Part shown: one piece after another, positions 46,432 through 58,279 of the stretch
Layout of the letters: the number at the start of each line of letters is the position of its first letter
How positions within the stretch are numbered: the first letter of the stretch is position 1
Assembly: GCA_029959195.1 (NCBI GenBank)
Contig: CP114125.1
Coordinates: 1,860,001 to 1,924,000 of the forward strand
Direction: 5' to 3'
DNA length: 64,000 nt
Source of the DNA: Dictyophora rubrovolvata
Lineage: Eukaryota > Basidiomycota > Agaricomycetes > Phallales > Phallaceae
Translations under genes and position numbers: made by a program
Notes under the pieces: generated by a model
Database searches by the model: none
Seen by the model: only the letters and a program-made list of their open reading frames with translations
What the model was told of the DNA's origin: nothing

Positions 46432-49400
46432 CTATTGAACACTGCCAAAACCTTTGGGACAGCTAGCAGCAATCGGAGGGGACCCACTACGAATATAGCA
46501 TATTTTAGCTTCTTGGCAAATCGCGGAAGTACACTGATCATTGAGAAGTAGGTTAGTCATTGAGAATAAATGAAACTTTGTACGCAACACGTACATTGGT
46601 TGTAAGAACTGATTGACGGCCTTGGTTCATCGTGAACGTCTGAACTAGACTTGGATTTTGTTCCATGCCTGTGCGTTGTTCGTATAGTTTGATCTCAGAT
46701 GATAGATCGAGAACTTACTTTCGGTGACGAGATGCCACCAAGTTGCATCTTGACTAAACTCAACATCCCATCGCATTTTAGAAAATAGATCACACTTACT
46801 CAGTGGTGCTGTGGCTGGCCAATCAAAACCAACACCAAAGGTTTCGCGAGTGCTGTACTCAAAATGGTATCTTTGAATTGTCAGAAGATATTGGTGTTCT
46901 TCATGAATCAAAACCACTCACGAAGCGCCAAATTCGGCTTGCTTATCCAATGCAGAGAAGGAACTAACGTTACTGAACCAAGTGTAGGCCTCCAGGATGC
47001 TACCAGAACACTCAATAAGCATCAAGGCTACGAAAATAGGCGGTGTCGTACTCGAAAGTTACTGGGTCAACCTCATACATACTGAAACCTGAAAAACTTA
47101 TTACTTGAGTTTAGAGGCATAGAAAAATCATCCTACCAGAATTCAATGCAGACAAAGGTGTAACAGACCCCCCAACCCACGTTGTCGTCAACGCTGTATC
47201 AGCATTCATGACAGTAGCATTGTTTCTGCCTTATGACTGAGAAATTGATATGACGCAAACCAGAAAAAAAATCCTTACGCATAATATATGTATCTGACTT
47301 CATCGTGAATATGCCCCATGAAAATGTTTGCGATAACATGAGGCGAGAAGCGGTCAACAATTTGATAGAACAAATTAGGGGGGTTGGGAACAGCGTCTGT
47401 TCCATCCCATCCTGTAGACGATTTAAATGGATTAGGAACTATACAGCGAGGGTGGTGTTGCAATATATACCTGGCAAAACGTGACCTATGATCCAAACAC
47501 GTTGACCTGCATCTTCCGCTGCTTGGAGTTCGTCAGTGAGGAATCTAAGCATGCCGCTATTGTCTGGATTCGACATCTGATATCAAATGTTTATCAGGGG
47601 AAAGATATAAAAATGTAAGAATGGTTGAGCATACGTTGATAAAACTGAAAAATCAGGAAAATAATTATACGTGGTGGATATTGCGATTAAGATACTAGAC
47701 TTACTTAAACCAGCTTAAACCGAAATGCGACGATTGAGTGATTCATTTATACAAATGCATGAGTCACATACTTGTCCGTGTACCAGAAGTCGGTATTGAG
47801 GCTAAAGCGAGGTGGTCAGTACTGGAAGTGCTTAGACGCAATCAATGAATGCACGTGATAACTTTCAGGCCAAAAGGCGTAATCGTGGAATATGCGGAAT
47901 ATCTGGCAGACCATTAGCGAATGTCATTTTCAATTGTGTGCTTACGTCGCTCTAGACACAGCTGCGACTTGGCTTGAAATCCATCCTTCAGTTTCCCAAG
48001 TACTGTGCAGAGTTTTAATAGGTAACCTTTTCTTCAGTATACATACAGAACATACTTTGCAAGGTGGGAGTAGTCCCATTCAAATTGGTCAGCAAGTTGT
48101 GTCGGTTGAATGCTATGGGGTGCATCAAATGCTTGTGGCCAAGTGTCATGGTTACCCTGCAAGGCTTTATGTTCGTTGAAAGCGTCTCCGATAAATGAAT
48201 CAATACCATGGCAGCATACACAGGACCACCACCTAGATACTCTTTGTACAATTCGTAAACGGCACTTTCGACATACTCGACATACGCGCGACTCAATTGA
48301 TTGTCGTTGTCGTGCGAGGTTAAGTCACCAGTGAAAATGGTGAAGGACACAGGTTTTTCGGCTATAATTAGCATCAGAATTGAATAGAAACGTATATATA
48401 CATTTCATGCCTTTATTGTTTTCTGGGTTGACACCCGTGAGAGGGCCTACAGCGTGCATGACCGCACCCGCCAGCATCCATGGTGTGTCACAAAAGTACG
48501 CGCCAAATCTGGGCGCTGGAAGTGAAATCTGACCTGGGGATACTTGTGTACTGAGAAGTCAAATAAGCCACTGGATCGCTGCTGAATTTTTTTTACGTAC
48601 GTGAACGCTCCTGGACGACAACAAAGGAACTGGTCGCAATTTGCTTCCGAGCCGACAGTATATCCTATTCCCCAGAGGTATGGCGAAATCAATTTTGATG
48701 TAAAATGTAGCGGTGGCACGTACGGGGATCAATATGGCTTCAGGGTTTTATGAATGTACATCAGCACATCGTCATTGAACAGGATGTCGGTTGGATCAGA
48801 CTTACAAATCACTCAGATGGATCACCCGGATTGCCTTCTTTCCACTTGGAGGTGGAGCAATTGCGTTGGCAGGTTTTGGCTTCGCGAACCATGTCTTGAG
48901 AAGTTCTGTCAAATCGGTTGGCGGGGGCTGCGGGCAGCTTTTACGAAGAGGGATGACGTCTCGGTTACACATAAACTAAGTGAATGTAGTCACAAACAGT
49001 AACCATTCAAAAATAAATAACACGGAAAACAGAAATTACGTACTTGACCGTCGAGACCTGTAACATCTGCGTTGGCCAACACTTGCGTAGCCATACCCCC
49101 ATCAGAATTGGCGCTAAACTCCTGCTCGCAGGTTCCGAAGGCTGTCAGAATGTATCAGTTGTTCAGTTGTTTAACACAAGAAAGTCTTTTTTACCGTCAA
49201 AATTGGTGAGATTGCAAATTTGGATAAGTAAAGGTGGTACTTCCCAAGGCGCCGTCAAGGCAAGTTGTTTTGCCACTGATAGACTGGCAATGCATTGACT
49301 ACAGGTCGAAGTGAAAGCGCCGGAGACATCGCTTAAAATTTGAGTGATCTGAGTGAAAGCTTGATTCCTCAGCGCAATTGAACCAGGTGTTGATAGATTA

Positions 49401-49866
49401 GCTTTTGGTGATATGACAGGGTCCGAGTTGGTCAGAAGGGATGGAGGTAAGACTACAGGATCATCGAAATTGGCTGTTGGAATGGTATCAGGGTTAGTCA
49501 AATCGATAGGAAATACAGTATGACCCTAAAAGTAGAGTTTGAGATACAATTTGAGTAGGTTTGACGTTTCGAGCTCACAACAGGGTCGGTGATTTTAGGT
49601 TGAGGTTCAACCGAAGTTTGACTAGGACCAAAACCAGAGAAGAATTCTTTAAGAAAATCGGTTGAGAACAAGAAGCCTGCTGTGAAATCCGCAGGAACAT
49701 TCAAAGACGCTGGCGGGGTTGCGAAGAGAGCGGACGTGGCCGTAGGAGCTTGTGTTGTTTGGATTGCTGAACCGGACGCAGCATAAACGTTTCGAAATAA
49801 AAGAAAAAAAGAGCCTGCCCTCGCAAATAGTGCAATTGGTCCCGAGTTTCTAACCCTGAAGCGCAT
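46432..49866 (-). CDS. Acid sphingomyelinase-like phosphodiesterase, copy 2
   Basis: Paralogue of 10211-13718 with the same domain order. ATG 49866 gives MRFRVRNSGPIALFARAGSF, a signal helix, then 'ATPPASLNVPADFTAGFLFS' and the saposin-B-like domain STCSQCIASLSVAKQLAL. Cys linker, then the metallophosphoesterase motifs VIHLSDL/HIDPRY across an intron, AIKP-type strands, KPVSFTIFTGDLTSHDNDNQ, GNHDTWP and NIFMGHIHDE. C-terminus: 'FEYSTRETFGVGFDWP' and ATWWHLVTESKF, then a last exon CTSAICQEAKICYIRSGSPP to GFGSVQ-stop (46432). Metal ligands are intact. Exons from the saposin domain to the Cys linker are over 90 percent identical in DNA to copy 1, while the N-terminal and catalytic exons are nearer 75 percent (judged by eye). 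Probably secreted; the exact phosphodiester substrate is unknown. Confidence 0.88.
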
Positions 49867-50371
49867 TATTGAAAAAATGCAACCGATGTGGGGATAAGAA
49901 ACTTTCAGAGTGAACTACTTATAGACGTTTTTATGCTTTCTCGTTAAATTATCCGAGATCAACATTCAATTTCCATTAGCTCTCCTGATGCACGTTCGAG
50001 AGAACACGAATGAAATGGACTTCGCGTGCGCCAGACACGTCACGAGGGTAGCAGGGGTAAATTACGGCAGAAGTCCTCTCGATATTGTGTTTGGAAAGAA
50101 AAGCGGTGCTCTGCTTTAAGGCAGCATTTCACCACAGTGGGAAAAAGACGAAGGAGCCGTGGAGAGAACTTGATAGAAGCATAGAAAATCCACGAACCCC
50201 AGGGGTACTGCATCAAAATGATGCTGCGATTCATCCAAATCTGACTACAGCCAGAATATATATAGAGTTACAGTAGAAAAACTTGCACGTAAATTGTCAA
50301 TAAATGTTCGTAGCATATGCGATGAGAAACTAGATACTAAAATTGACATGCCGAGGTGTCGAAAACTCCCG
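49867..50371. other. Intergenic; promoter of sphingomyelinase copy 2
   Basis: Contains the three shared promoter words (separate entry) and the 3' flank of the alginate-lyase-like gene. No gene is supported. Confidence 0.5.
49959..50069 (-). promoter_or_regulatory. Motifs shared with sphingomyelinase copy 1 promoter
   Basis: TCAACATTCAA at 49959-49969, ATGCACGTTCGA at 49988-49999 and AAATTACGGCA at 50059-50069. Order matches copy 1. Distances to the ATG are about 93, 122 and 193 bases here, against 82, 103 and 176 there. Confidence 0.5.
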
Positions 50372-52251
50372 TTAGAAAATACAGATCGGCATGATAGTAA
50401 TGATAACCACCAATATTGAGAGGATTGAGGTGCTTGGTGAGTTGGCCAGAGCCGTGTTCTTACGACCTCCACTTGGACTAGTGGAATTCGTCGAATTCGG
50501 AGGGGGAGATCCTATTCATGTTTCATATTTGAGCTAGCGATAGACTTGATTTTGGACTAACCTCCTGCTAGCGGCTGAGTCCAGAAGAAGTACGGTTGAA
50601 GCGTATATTCTGGATCTCCAGACGACAAATAATTCACGTATTTTCCAGTTGGATCTCCATACGCAGCTGCAATTGCAGCTACATCGGGATAAAATTCTGT
50701 CAGTTGATCTTCTTCTCTCGTAGCATTTGGGTTAACGGTCAGTATGAAATCGAGAGCTGCTTGAATCGTAGCACCGGCAGCAGTTGTTTTATTCCACGCA
50801 TTCGCAGATGGATCTAAGTAATTCAGAATTTGTGCATTAACCTAATGTGATCAACTATTGTCCTTGGGCTTAGGATTTAAAGTCTGTACTCACAACCATT
50901 GCAGCAACGTTATAGAACCGATAATGAAAGGGTCTCGTCCTGGAGGCTTCCAGAGGCTACATAATTGTCTTTATAACCTCTCATATGCAACCACAGGATT
51001 ACTAACCTGTTCCCCGCTGGCGATAATTTGGTTCTGGAATTGGTTGTTAAAATAAGTCTCTGTAGCATTTTTAGCCCCGGACAAATCGCCAACTAAAATC
51101 TTCAAGGCGGCCAGTTGATTGTAATAATATGTCCCATGATTACTTTATCAATAATTGAGTGGCATGGAGGCGACGGTTCGTGAACATGATTAAACTCTTA
51201 CTTGGTTGCGTGACTCTCCTTAATCGCGATTTTTGCCGTTTGGAGCCATGAGGTGTATTCCTCTGCCCATGAAATAAACTGATTATGCATATCGTCCGTC
51301 CAATCTGTATTATTTTCCATGCGCAGGAGGAGGACGGCGCTGACAACTTTCGTGAGAGAATGAAGATCTCTTATGTTCAACGAATTAGTTTGTAATTGCC
51401 CTTAGTCGAATTTCAAACTCACAAAACACCTGTTTGGGTTCCAACTTGCCCAGTTGGTCCACGATGCATCTGAGCGTAATTGAGATTCGGGTTCATTTTC
51501 GTTTGGTTGTTGAGAAACCATGTATCGAGATACGATGCTTGATGGAAAGAATTAATTTTCAAAGCTGGAGAAATATCACTTGCTATGTGCTTACCAGCAT
51601 TCTTAGAATATACAGACGAAGAGCTGTTGTCTTTGTTCAAGGACCACGCTGCAGCGTTGTAAAACACGGCATCCGAGAGATTGAAAAATGCACCGATATC
51701 ATCAACCACTGTCCTTACATCCGGATTGATGTCGCCATCTCGTTGAACATATGTGCATTCAGTCCAAACTTCACGAGTGTCGTTTTTAAGCCTCAAAGAA
51801 ACAGAACAAATGAAATGTCATACTCTGTTCCGGCGCTAAGGGAGTCATATTTCTGACGTTGGTACAATCTGGCCACCAGCTAAAATTCTTAATATTCAAA
51901 AGACAAGAAGCGAAACTATGAGCGCGTACTAGATGGCCCAACTCATATAGTCATGTTTGGTCCCAGACGGAGGGGTAACCGATTTGTTCGTGACACCTAA
52001 CAGCAAGGCCCGGTGTCAAAGATGACAAGCCTGAGGAAGAACTGTCACATACTCCAGGGTCCATACTGAACAAGATCCTCAGCCCATTGTGCAATGGACA
52101 GTTGAGCCTCCCATGTTGTGTTTGGGTATTTATGGTCCACGATGTAGCTCGGATCTACCCAGAAAGTATCATAATCAAAAAATGGAGGACTTGTCAACGC
52201 AGAGATAACGAGCGGAAAAAAGAAAATTGCAAAGAAAACTACGTTAGACAT
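50372..52251 (-). CDS. Alginate-lyase-domain protein, GPI-anchored
   Basis: Secreted (alpha/alpha) barrel protein of the alginate-lyase superfamily (PF05426 type); the real polysaccharide in a fungus is unknown. ATG 52251 gives MSNVVFFAIFFFPLVISALT, a signal peptide, then 'FFDYDTFWVDPSYIVDHKY' and 'WEAQLSIAQWAEDLVQYGPW'. Middle: 'VVDDIGAFFNLSDAVFYNAA', 'FHQASYLDTWFLNNQTKMNP' and YAQMHRGPTGQVGTQTGVLD. The family core is DLHSLTKVVSAVLLLR, 'FISWAEEYTSWLQTAKIAIK' and ESHATKNHGTYYYNQLAALK with the NHGTYY motif. Then 'FHYRFYNVAAMVVNAQILNY' and DPEYTLQPYFFWTQPLAGGS. The tail NSTSPSGGRKNTALANSPST plus the hydrophobic end ILSILVVIITIMPICIF-stop (50372) is a GPI signal. Several N-glycosylation sites and about nine exons. 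Confidence 0.82.
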
Positions 52252-53469
52252 CGACAAAAGACGTCGTTGAAATCAAAGGAAGTAGCTGCCTTACATGCGA
52301 TCCAGCGTGGGGTATTAAATAAAACTCCTTGATGATTGATTTGTGATTTTGAAATTTCCGGTGCCTCGGGATCTGTGAGCTGTCTATAAGTACATTTCAA
52401 ACTAGCAGCAAAACTGTTCTCTTCTAATCATTCATTTGCTGAAGTTCACGTGTCATTGGACAGTGGACTAGGTTTCATTCTCGAATGGAAGTATTTTGAT
52501 TTTTTTGAACTATCGTCTTGAATCTCCAGTGGTAATTGGGTGGCATTGTTAGATCGTGCATATGGGGTCGCGCCAAACGAGGAAATTTTGACAACAATCA
52601 TCATTGCACTTCTTTTTTCCAAAAACAGAAAGTCCGTCGGCGGAAAAATATCGACCTAGCCAATGAGAATTTGACACGCAACTATTTGTGGCAATTCTCC
52701 TAATTCGTAATAACGTGGGCTAGTTTGTATTATAGATTTCAAGAATAAACGTACAGATGGGTTACGTGTCGAAGGTTCTTCGACTCGCGGTTTCGTCGCG
52801 GCAGCATGTGGATGAGAAAGAGCTGTAATATCATCAAACAAACTAGGGCCGGTTGCCGAGACTAACGCTTTCCCGGCCTTTCCGGCCAATGTATAACGCG
52901 ACGTTCTGTGCTTCAATATCTACTATTTCAGACTTTCCGCTAGCCTGGTGGCTTTTGAAAGATCCTCGATATATTACAATAGCTCACGTGTCTCCACCAG
53001 AATACGACTTTTGATTGGGAGAAACTCACGGGGTTCACTGATATCTGAATTAAATGGATTAAAGTTTCTCATTTGAAATCCATTGAATGTATCCAAAATG
53101 AAGTAGAACGCTTTCCATGGCCAGGAACTTATTAGAAAAGGTGGCTCAAACTACGTATACACGAGGACACAATGCTTCTATCGCATCCAAAATGTCCGAT
53201 GCTAATTTAATGAATTAAACGAATATAAACGGACCGGATATAACTCCTGACGGTAACGTATTCCGGACAGCGTTTAGGTTGTATTCAGTAAAATTAAACA
53301 ACCAGATATATAAAATGGAATTGCCGACTTAAAGATATGTCATAGCCTACATGAAAAGGAGTGATTGGAATAAATAAATATGCCAGAGACGTGGGCGTGC
53401 AAAATCGTGGTCAAAATCTGTAATATAGAAAGCAAGGAAATCAAAATCGACGAGGTGCCAGAAAAAAGG
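52252..53469. other. Intergenic, with a doubtful small frame
   Basis: Upstream of the alginate-lyase-like gene. A minus-strand frame at 52656-52916 (86 residues, with LVSATGPSLFDDITALSH) and an upstream piece MRNFNPFNSDISEP near 53026-53071 might be exons of a small gene. I could not join them with canonical splice sites in frame and match no family. Confidence 0.35.
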
Positions 53470-54423
53470 TTAGTTGAGGGCGACGACCACTTCTCGTTCG
53501 ACAAGAGGATAGTCGACATTCTTAATATCGTCCAGACGCGACGGAGAGTAGTAGCTGTAACGATCATATCTCTGAAAGGGTGTGGAAATTCGGCGGGATT
53601 TGGGATCTGCCTGTGATATGCGTGATTGCGTTTGTGAGCGAAAGCTTCTCAGGGAGGCCGTTTCCATGGTTAGTACTTCGTCGTCATCATCGGTGAGAAC
53701 AGAGGCCAATGGAAGTGGTATACCTCCTATATTTTCCGACTCGGATTCTTTGGCTCGTTTGAGAAGCAATCTCGTGTCGACAACTGTAATGACAAGCACG
53801 ATGCAATTGCGAAATATGAAATCAATACCGTTGGAAGTGATTTTGAATGGTGTAATTACGAGGATGGCGACCAAGATCAGGGTGATAAGACTGATGCAAG
53901 CAATGTCCAGGAAGTAAGGTCTCATGGCTCGTTCTTGGTATCCCAGTTGGAGGAAATGAAGTAGTGCAGCCACGTTGAACAAGGTGAGGGCACCAATTGC
54001 CCCTAAATTCCAGTGACTGGTGTTTATTAACTGGCAGTGTAAGTTCTGTTGGAAGTGGCTCGAAAGGATATGAACCGTCGATATAACCTTTGAAAGGCGA
54101 TTTGTGAGAAAGTAAAAAGGTAAGTATGTATCACAAGGTGCAAGCAACATAACACGTACAAGACAGACGAGCATAACTACAAAAAAAGCGCTACTGCATG
54201 ACAACGCAATGATCCTTCTTTTACGATTGCTTTTAAAGGACGTGGGGAATGCGAACAATACAACGGAGTGGGTGACGAGTGCGACAATAGTTGACAATTC
54301 CATGCATATTAGAAACGCGCGACATAGCGAGTCCCTTGAGAACAAGTATCCGACCGATGTCGTGAATAAGAGCAGGCATACATAACGAAGAGCTACGAAA
54401 CTGCACATGGAGACATATTTCAT
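53470..54423 (-). CDS. Multi-pass membrane protein, unknown function
   Basis: Uninterrupted 317-codon frame from ATG 54423 to VVVALN-stop at 53470. That is unusual here, where most genes have many introns. Hydrophobic segments: 'FVALRYVCLLLFTTSVGYLF', FLICMELSTIVALVTHSVVL, IIALSCSSAFFVVMLVCLVR, 'LGAIGALTLFNVAALLHFL', YFLDIACISLITLILVAILV and FIFRNCIVLVITVVDTRLLL, so at least six helices. The tail is cytosolic: ESESENIGGIPLPLASVL, then Arg/Ser-rich (RSFRSQTQSRISQ). The layout resembles the mushroom DUF6533/6534-like families, but I do not see their hallmark motifs. An N-terminal exon upstream of 54423 could be missing, since the first helix begins almost at once. Function unknown. Confidence 0.68.
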   Translation of the reverse strand: MKYVSMCSFVALRYVCLLLFTTSVGYLFSRDSLCRAFLICMELSTIVALVTHSVVLFAFPTSFKSNRKRRIIALSCSSAFFVVMLVCLVRVMLLAPCDTYLPFYFLTNRLSKVISTVHILSSHFQQNLHCQLINTSHWNLGAIGALTLFNVAALLHFLQLGYQERAMRPYFLDIACISLITLILVAILVITPFKITSNGIDFIFRNCIVLVITVVDTRLLLKRAKESESENIGGIPLPLASVLTDDDDEVLTMETASLRSFRSQTQSRISQADPKSRRISTPFQRYDRYSYYSPSRLDDIKNVDYPLVEREVVVALN

Positions 54424-55972
54424 CTTTTCTATTTATTTGACGAACAAAGTCAAGACAGCAAACCTTAGACTTTCAGTTGGATGTTCACGAAACGTGGATA
54501 GCATTTTCATATCTTGCCGGAACATATTAACACTTTGGGAGATTAGATTTGACAATTAAAAAACGAAAAAAAAAACTTCACGAACTAGTCCCAAATCATT
54601 ATACCTAAACCAATTGAAACGACAGCTGGTGGATATCAACTAAATAACCTAATTTTTCAGCGGGGGATTCGTGTCATACCGAGAGTTGAGTCTTCCCAAG
54701 ATTCCATCGTTCCTCGCTTTTTCTGCTGAACTAATTTATGAAAGAATCGATATTAAACAAAACAATAAGATACTGGAAAAGGAAAAAAACTCGACGGCTA
54801 GCGTCTGGACTGTAGAAGTTGAAATCTGATGAAGAGGTGTGGGTAAAGTTAAACGTTGTCTGTGAAGAATCAGCTTTTGACGCTGACTCCGGACAGAAGC
54901 CCGTATTTTCGGTGACCAGAGCCCGAACTGAACTGATTTAGAGAACGCCGACGCACAAAACACGATTCGCCTCTACTTACAAAACTCTACCAACCCTACG
55001 ACTCGAGAAAAGCAAGCGGCTAAACGGGGGTTATGATACTTATGCCATAATCTTTGAAGATACTGACTCGTAGTTGATAAAACGCTGCGTATGCTTTCAG
55101 GAGGGTGAAAACGAAAAAGTTCCAGGGTCGGCGGCCCTTAGTCTGTTCTAATCTCGTGGCCGCAGGATAATGTCGCAACCGCATAGATCATAGATTAAGG
55201 CGAGCAAACAGTCGCACATCGTAACAAAGAAGTCAACCTCGATGCGGGCAACAGCATTGCTGTGAATAAAGCCGAGGAGGGTTATAGTGCCGAGGACGTC
55301 CGTCGTAAATAAGCCTGATTCTGTACAATAATATGTATATCTGATTCGAAAGATTTTTATAAATGAAAAAGCAAGAAGAGAAATAAGCATTTTAACTTAT
55401 TATAAGAAGATTTGGTCGGGTTGCTCAACACTTTGACTTCTAGAAGTATCGTTTCGTTTACCACAGCTTTTGAGTAGGCGAGAAAACTGAAAAGAATGCT
55501 ATGTAGCGGGTTTCGCGGCTGCATTGAAGTCACGTGGGGGCTGGGTTTCAACTCGGAATTTGAATAGTCAATTGGATGGAGAAAATAAACTTGACCACCT
55601 CTTCTTTAGAATGAGATTCTATTTAACGGATAACGTATTTATATCACGCCAATTCGCATTTGCTTTTAGCCAATCCTCCATTGATATGATCCGTACGTCT
55701 TCCGTGTTCAAACAAGTCAGGCTGTTCTCTGAAGTCTTAACTCGCTGAAGCCCTGCTGGCAAGGACCCAGTAAGAACCACGTTTCAAGTTGAGCACCGGT
55801 TAAGGAACGGGAAAAATGTACGCTTTTTGGCCCGCGACGTTGCTCCCCGACCGCTTTTCTTTTTCTCGGGTCCTCGACTTTCAGTCCTAATTTACAATCT
55901 CGTCACAGGGTGCTTTCGGTGTGGAATCATCAAGTGATTATATAATCAATTCAGCTCGCACTGAAACGCAAC
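54424..55972. other. Intergenic, nothing recognised
   Basis: 1.5 kb between divergent genes. Small frames (54736-54963 minus, 55148-55390 minus, 55524-55748 plus) have no family signal. The last 200 bases before 55973 should be the promoter of the Arg/Ser-rich gene. Confidence 0.45.
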
Positions 55973-56077
55973 ATGGTTGACAGGGATAGAAGTCCGTTCC
56001 ATCCTGAGGCTGCGTGTTATATTTTTTTCTCTTCAATAAATTCGCCTTTCCCATCTTACCTCATTCATCCTACCACT

Positions 56078-56749
56078 ATGACTGACAGCGATACTGACAC
56101 GCCCTCCAAACTCTCTGCCCATCAGAAGAGAAAAGCCACAAATACCAATACACATAGACGCTCGCCACGGGCATCCGAAAGACATTCCACGACTACCCGC
56201 AAAAGGCTTTCGGTATCCGTATCATCCCAGGATTCCGATTCAACAGAGGAAAAGGATATAAGGTCGAGAGAGGGTTCCTCAGGCTGTAATAAACGACGTC
56301 GTTTAAGCGACAAGGATAAGCAAAGTTCTACCCACGATAATTTTCGTAGAAGCGGAAGCATTAGTAGTGGAAAACAAGCCGGAGTAAATCGTCGAGACAT
56401 GTCGGACTCATGGGTTGCCCCTGGGGCCACCAAAAGAGCTAAAAGAGTCGATATGCAATGGGACACCTGGATTGCCCCGGACTTGCGAGAGGGGGAAGAA
56501 CTCCGCGAAAAGGAAGTGATGGCTCGTTTACGAGCAAAACGAGCTGAGAAGGAGCGCAAAAAAAGGTCGCGACGAACTCGATATGATACTCGTAATATGG
56601 ACACTTGGCTTGCCTCAGACTCCCAATCAACGCCAGAGAAACACGAACACAGAGAACGAAGACGATCTCCGGCCGCCTCGTCTTGTAGGGAATCAAAACA
56701 TCCACAATCTCTTTCTCCGAGTAAACGAGATGACACCATCAAGGCGTAA
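56078..56749 (+). CDS. Arg/Ser-rich nuclear-type protein with three D-W-x-A repeats
   Basis: Intronless frame open from 55973. I prefer ATG 56078 (MTDSDTDTPSKLSAHQKRKA), because residues before it are hydrophobic and unlike the rest, but 55973 is possible. About 223 residues, strongly basic with RS/RR/KR runs (KRKATNTNTHRRSPRASE, ERKKRSRRTRYDTR), typical of splicing- or chromatin-associated proteins. Three spaced short motifs: DSWVAPGATKRAKR, DTWIAPDLREGEEL and DTWLASDSQSTPEK, at about 56405, 56461 and 56597. A charged helix lies between the second and third (REKEVMARLRAKRAEKERKK). It ends KRDDTIKA-stop at 56749. I recognise no named family. The D-W-x-A repeats could be short linear binding sites. 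Confidence 0.66.
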   Translation: MTDSDTDTPSKLSAHQKRKATNTNTHRRSPRASERHSTTTRKRLSVSVSSQDSDSTEEKDIRSREGSSGCNKRRRLSDKDKQSSTHDNFRRSGSISSGKQAGVNRRDMSDSWVAPGATKRAKRVDMQWDTWIAPDLREGEELREKEVMARLRAKRAEKERKKRSRRTRYDTRNMDTWLASDSQSTPEKHEHRERRRSPAASSCRESKHPQSLSPSKRDDTIKA

Positions 56750-57907
56750 GCCATGCCGCTTTTTTACTCTTTCTCTACACCCTTTCTCATCTCTAATCCT
56801 TCGGCATTAGACCAGAGAACAGTAATTAATCGCCGCATAACGACTATCTCTTTGATAAGAATGAGATGATATGTATACTGGATGTACAAAACTGCTTTGC
56901 TATGTTATGGTTACCAAACAGATGTTACATCGCTATTCATTTGTAATGGTATATGGACTTGGCTTTTCTTTTTTTAAAAATGGACAAACAAGTAATTGGG
57001 GTTATTTGCTACCACAAACTCGGGGGCTTTTGTACGCATCCTCATTCCGTGACTGACAGCTCTGTTTTGAAATTCACTGTTTAGATAGCTCACGCTTACA
57101 TAGAATTTCAACAGACATACGATTTCATTGACCAAGACATTGTTTGAAAAACTTCGATAAAATCCAATATCAGCTAACAAGCTATCACGTAATGTGCTGA
57201 CGACCGTCTGCGTGTCGATTGATTTGATTGCGTGTGGCTTATTTTCCATTGAACTGGGACTCGGGAATCGCTGTAAAAGCCTCTCCTATCCTTGTACGCC
57301 AGTACGTCTCAAACTAAACTCGAATTCTGCCTTCACACCCTTTCCTTGAGAATATATATAAGCATTTCAACCCGTCGTTTTCCTAGCATTATTGCCGTTT
57401 TCTCCAAGCCCTCTCTCCCCGACCGCCGTCACGCCCATGTGTGCTTCCTCCCCGATTCGGATTTTCTCATGTAACAACGTTCCATGTCGCACAGTGTTTG
57501 TATTTTCTACAATTCAATAGTTTGTTCCAGTACAATAGATGGTGTGATCATGACAGTTCAAATGCCAAATTCCACATGACGATGTTGACATTTCGTGTCG
57601 CCGAAACGCACCGAGATACACCAACAAGGAGATGATTCGAATATTATATCCGGGTCTATACTAAATACGTGATACTCGTAAGTCCGAAATCCTCGTAGAT
57701 GGCTATTATATAATCAAGTATCACGTAGCATGTATATTTCTAAATAGCTATTTTTTTTTCTACTCGGATACTAAATAGCAATTTATTTTATTTTATTATT
57801 ATACTTTCTATTTGTTAAATCTATAGACTTTTTTTATGTAAGCAACTGTATAGTTTTTCTTTTCACTCGTGTGCAGGAGGGAGTTTGACTGACAGTAAGC
57901 TGGAGGC
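56750..57907. other. Intergenic, AT-rich transition zone
   Basis: After about 57650 the base composition becomes markedly AT-rich and repeat-bearing. No gene is supported. Frames at 56974-57249 minus and 57292-57635 plus have no family signal. Confidence 0.45.
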
Positions 57908-57985
57908 ATGCTGGGTGATGCTACATCACTTAGCAGACTACTGGAAGCTCTCACTGATGATGAATTAAATGAGTTTCGTACTCAG
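57908..57985 (+). other. Possible first exon of a lost or truncated gene
   Basis: ATG 57908, with an upstream in-frame stop, opens MLGDATSLSRLLEALTDDEL and ends FRTQ at a good donor (GTATGT, 57986). A following piece TETGW precedes another donor near 58054, then sequence runs into the satellite. No family can be named; it may be chance. Confidence 0.25.
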
Positions 57986-58279
57986 GTATGTCTTGACTGA
58001 CTTTTGTATGCACCTGATATTCCCACAAAACCAATCAAATTAGACTGAGACCGGATGGGTGAGTTGGCAGGCTAATTAGCTTGCTGATTCACTCAAAAGA
58101 AATTCCAGCAAAAATTCCAGGCATTCCAGCTGAAAATTAATACAAAAACAATAATAATAAATATTATATAGGACGATTGAATTGGTGAATGAGTTTAAAG
58201 AACAAATGTCTTCTGCACTCGAAGTTCTGCAATAATCAAGGCAAAGGACGATATAGCCAAGTATTACAATCGGAAACAA

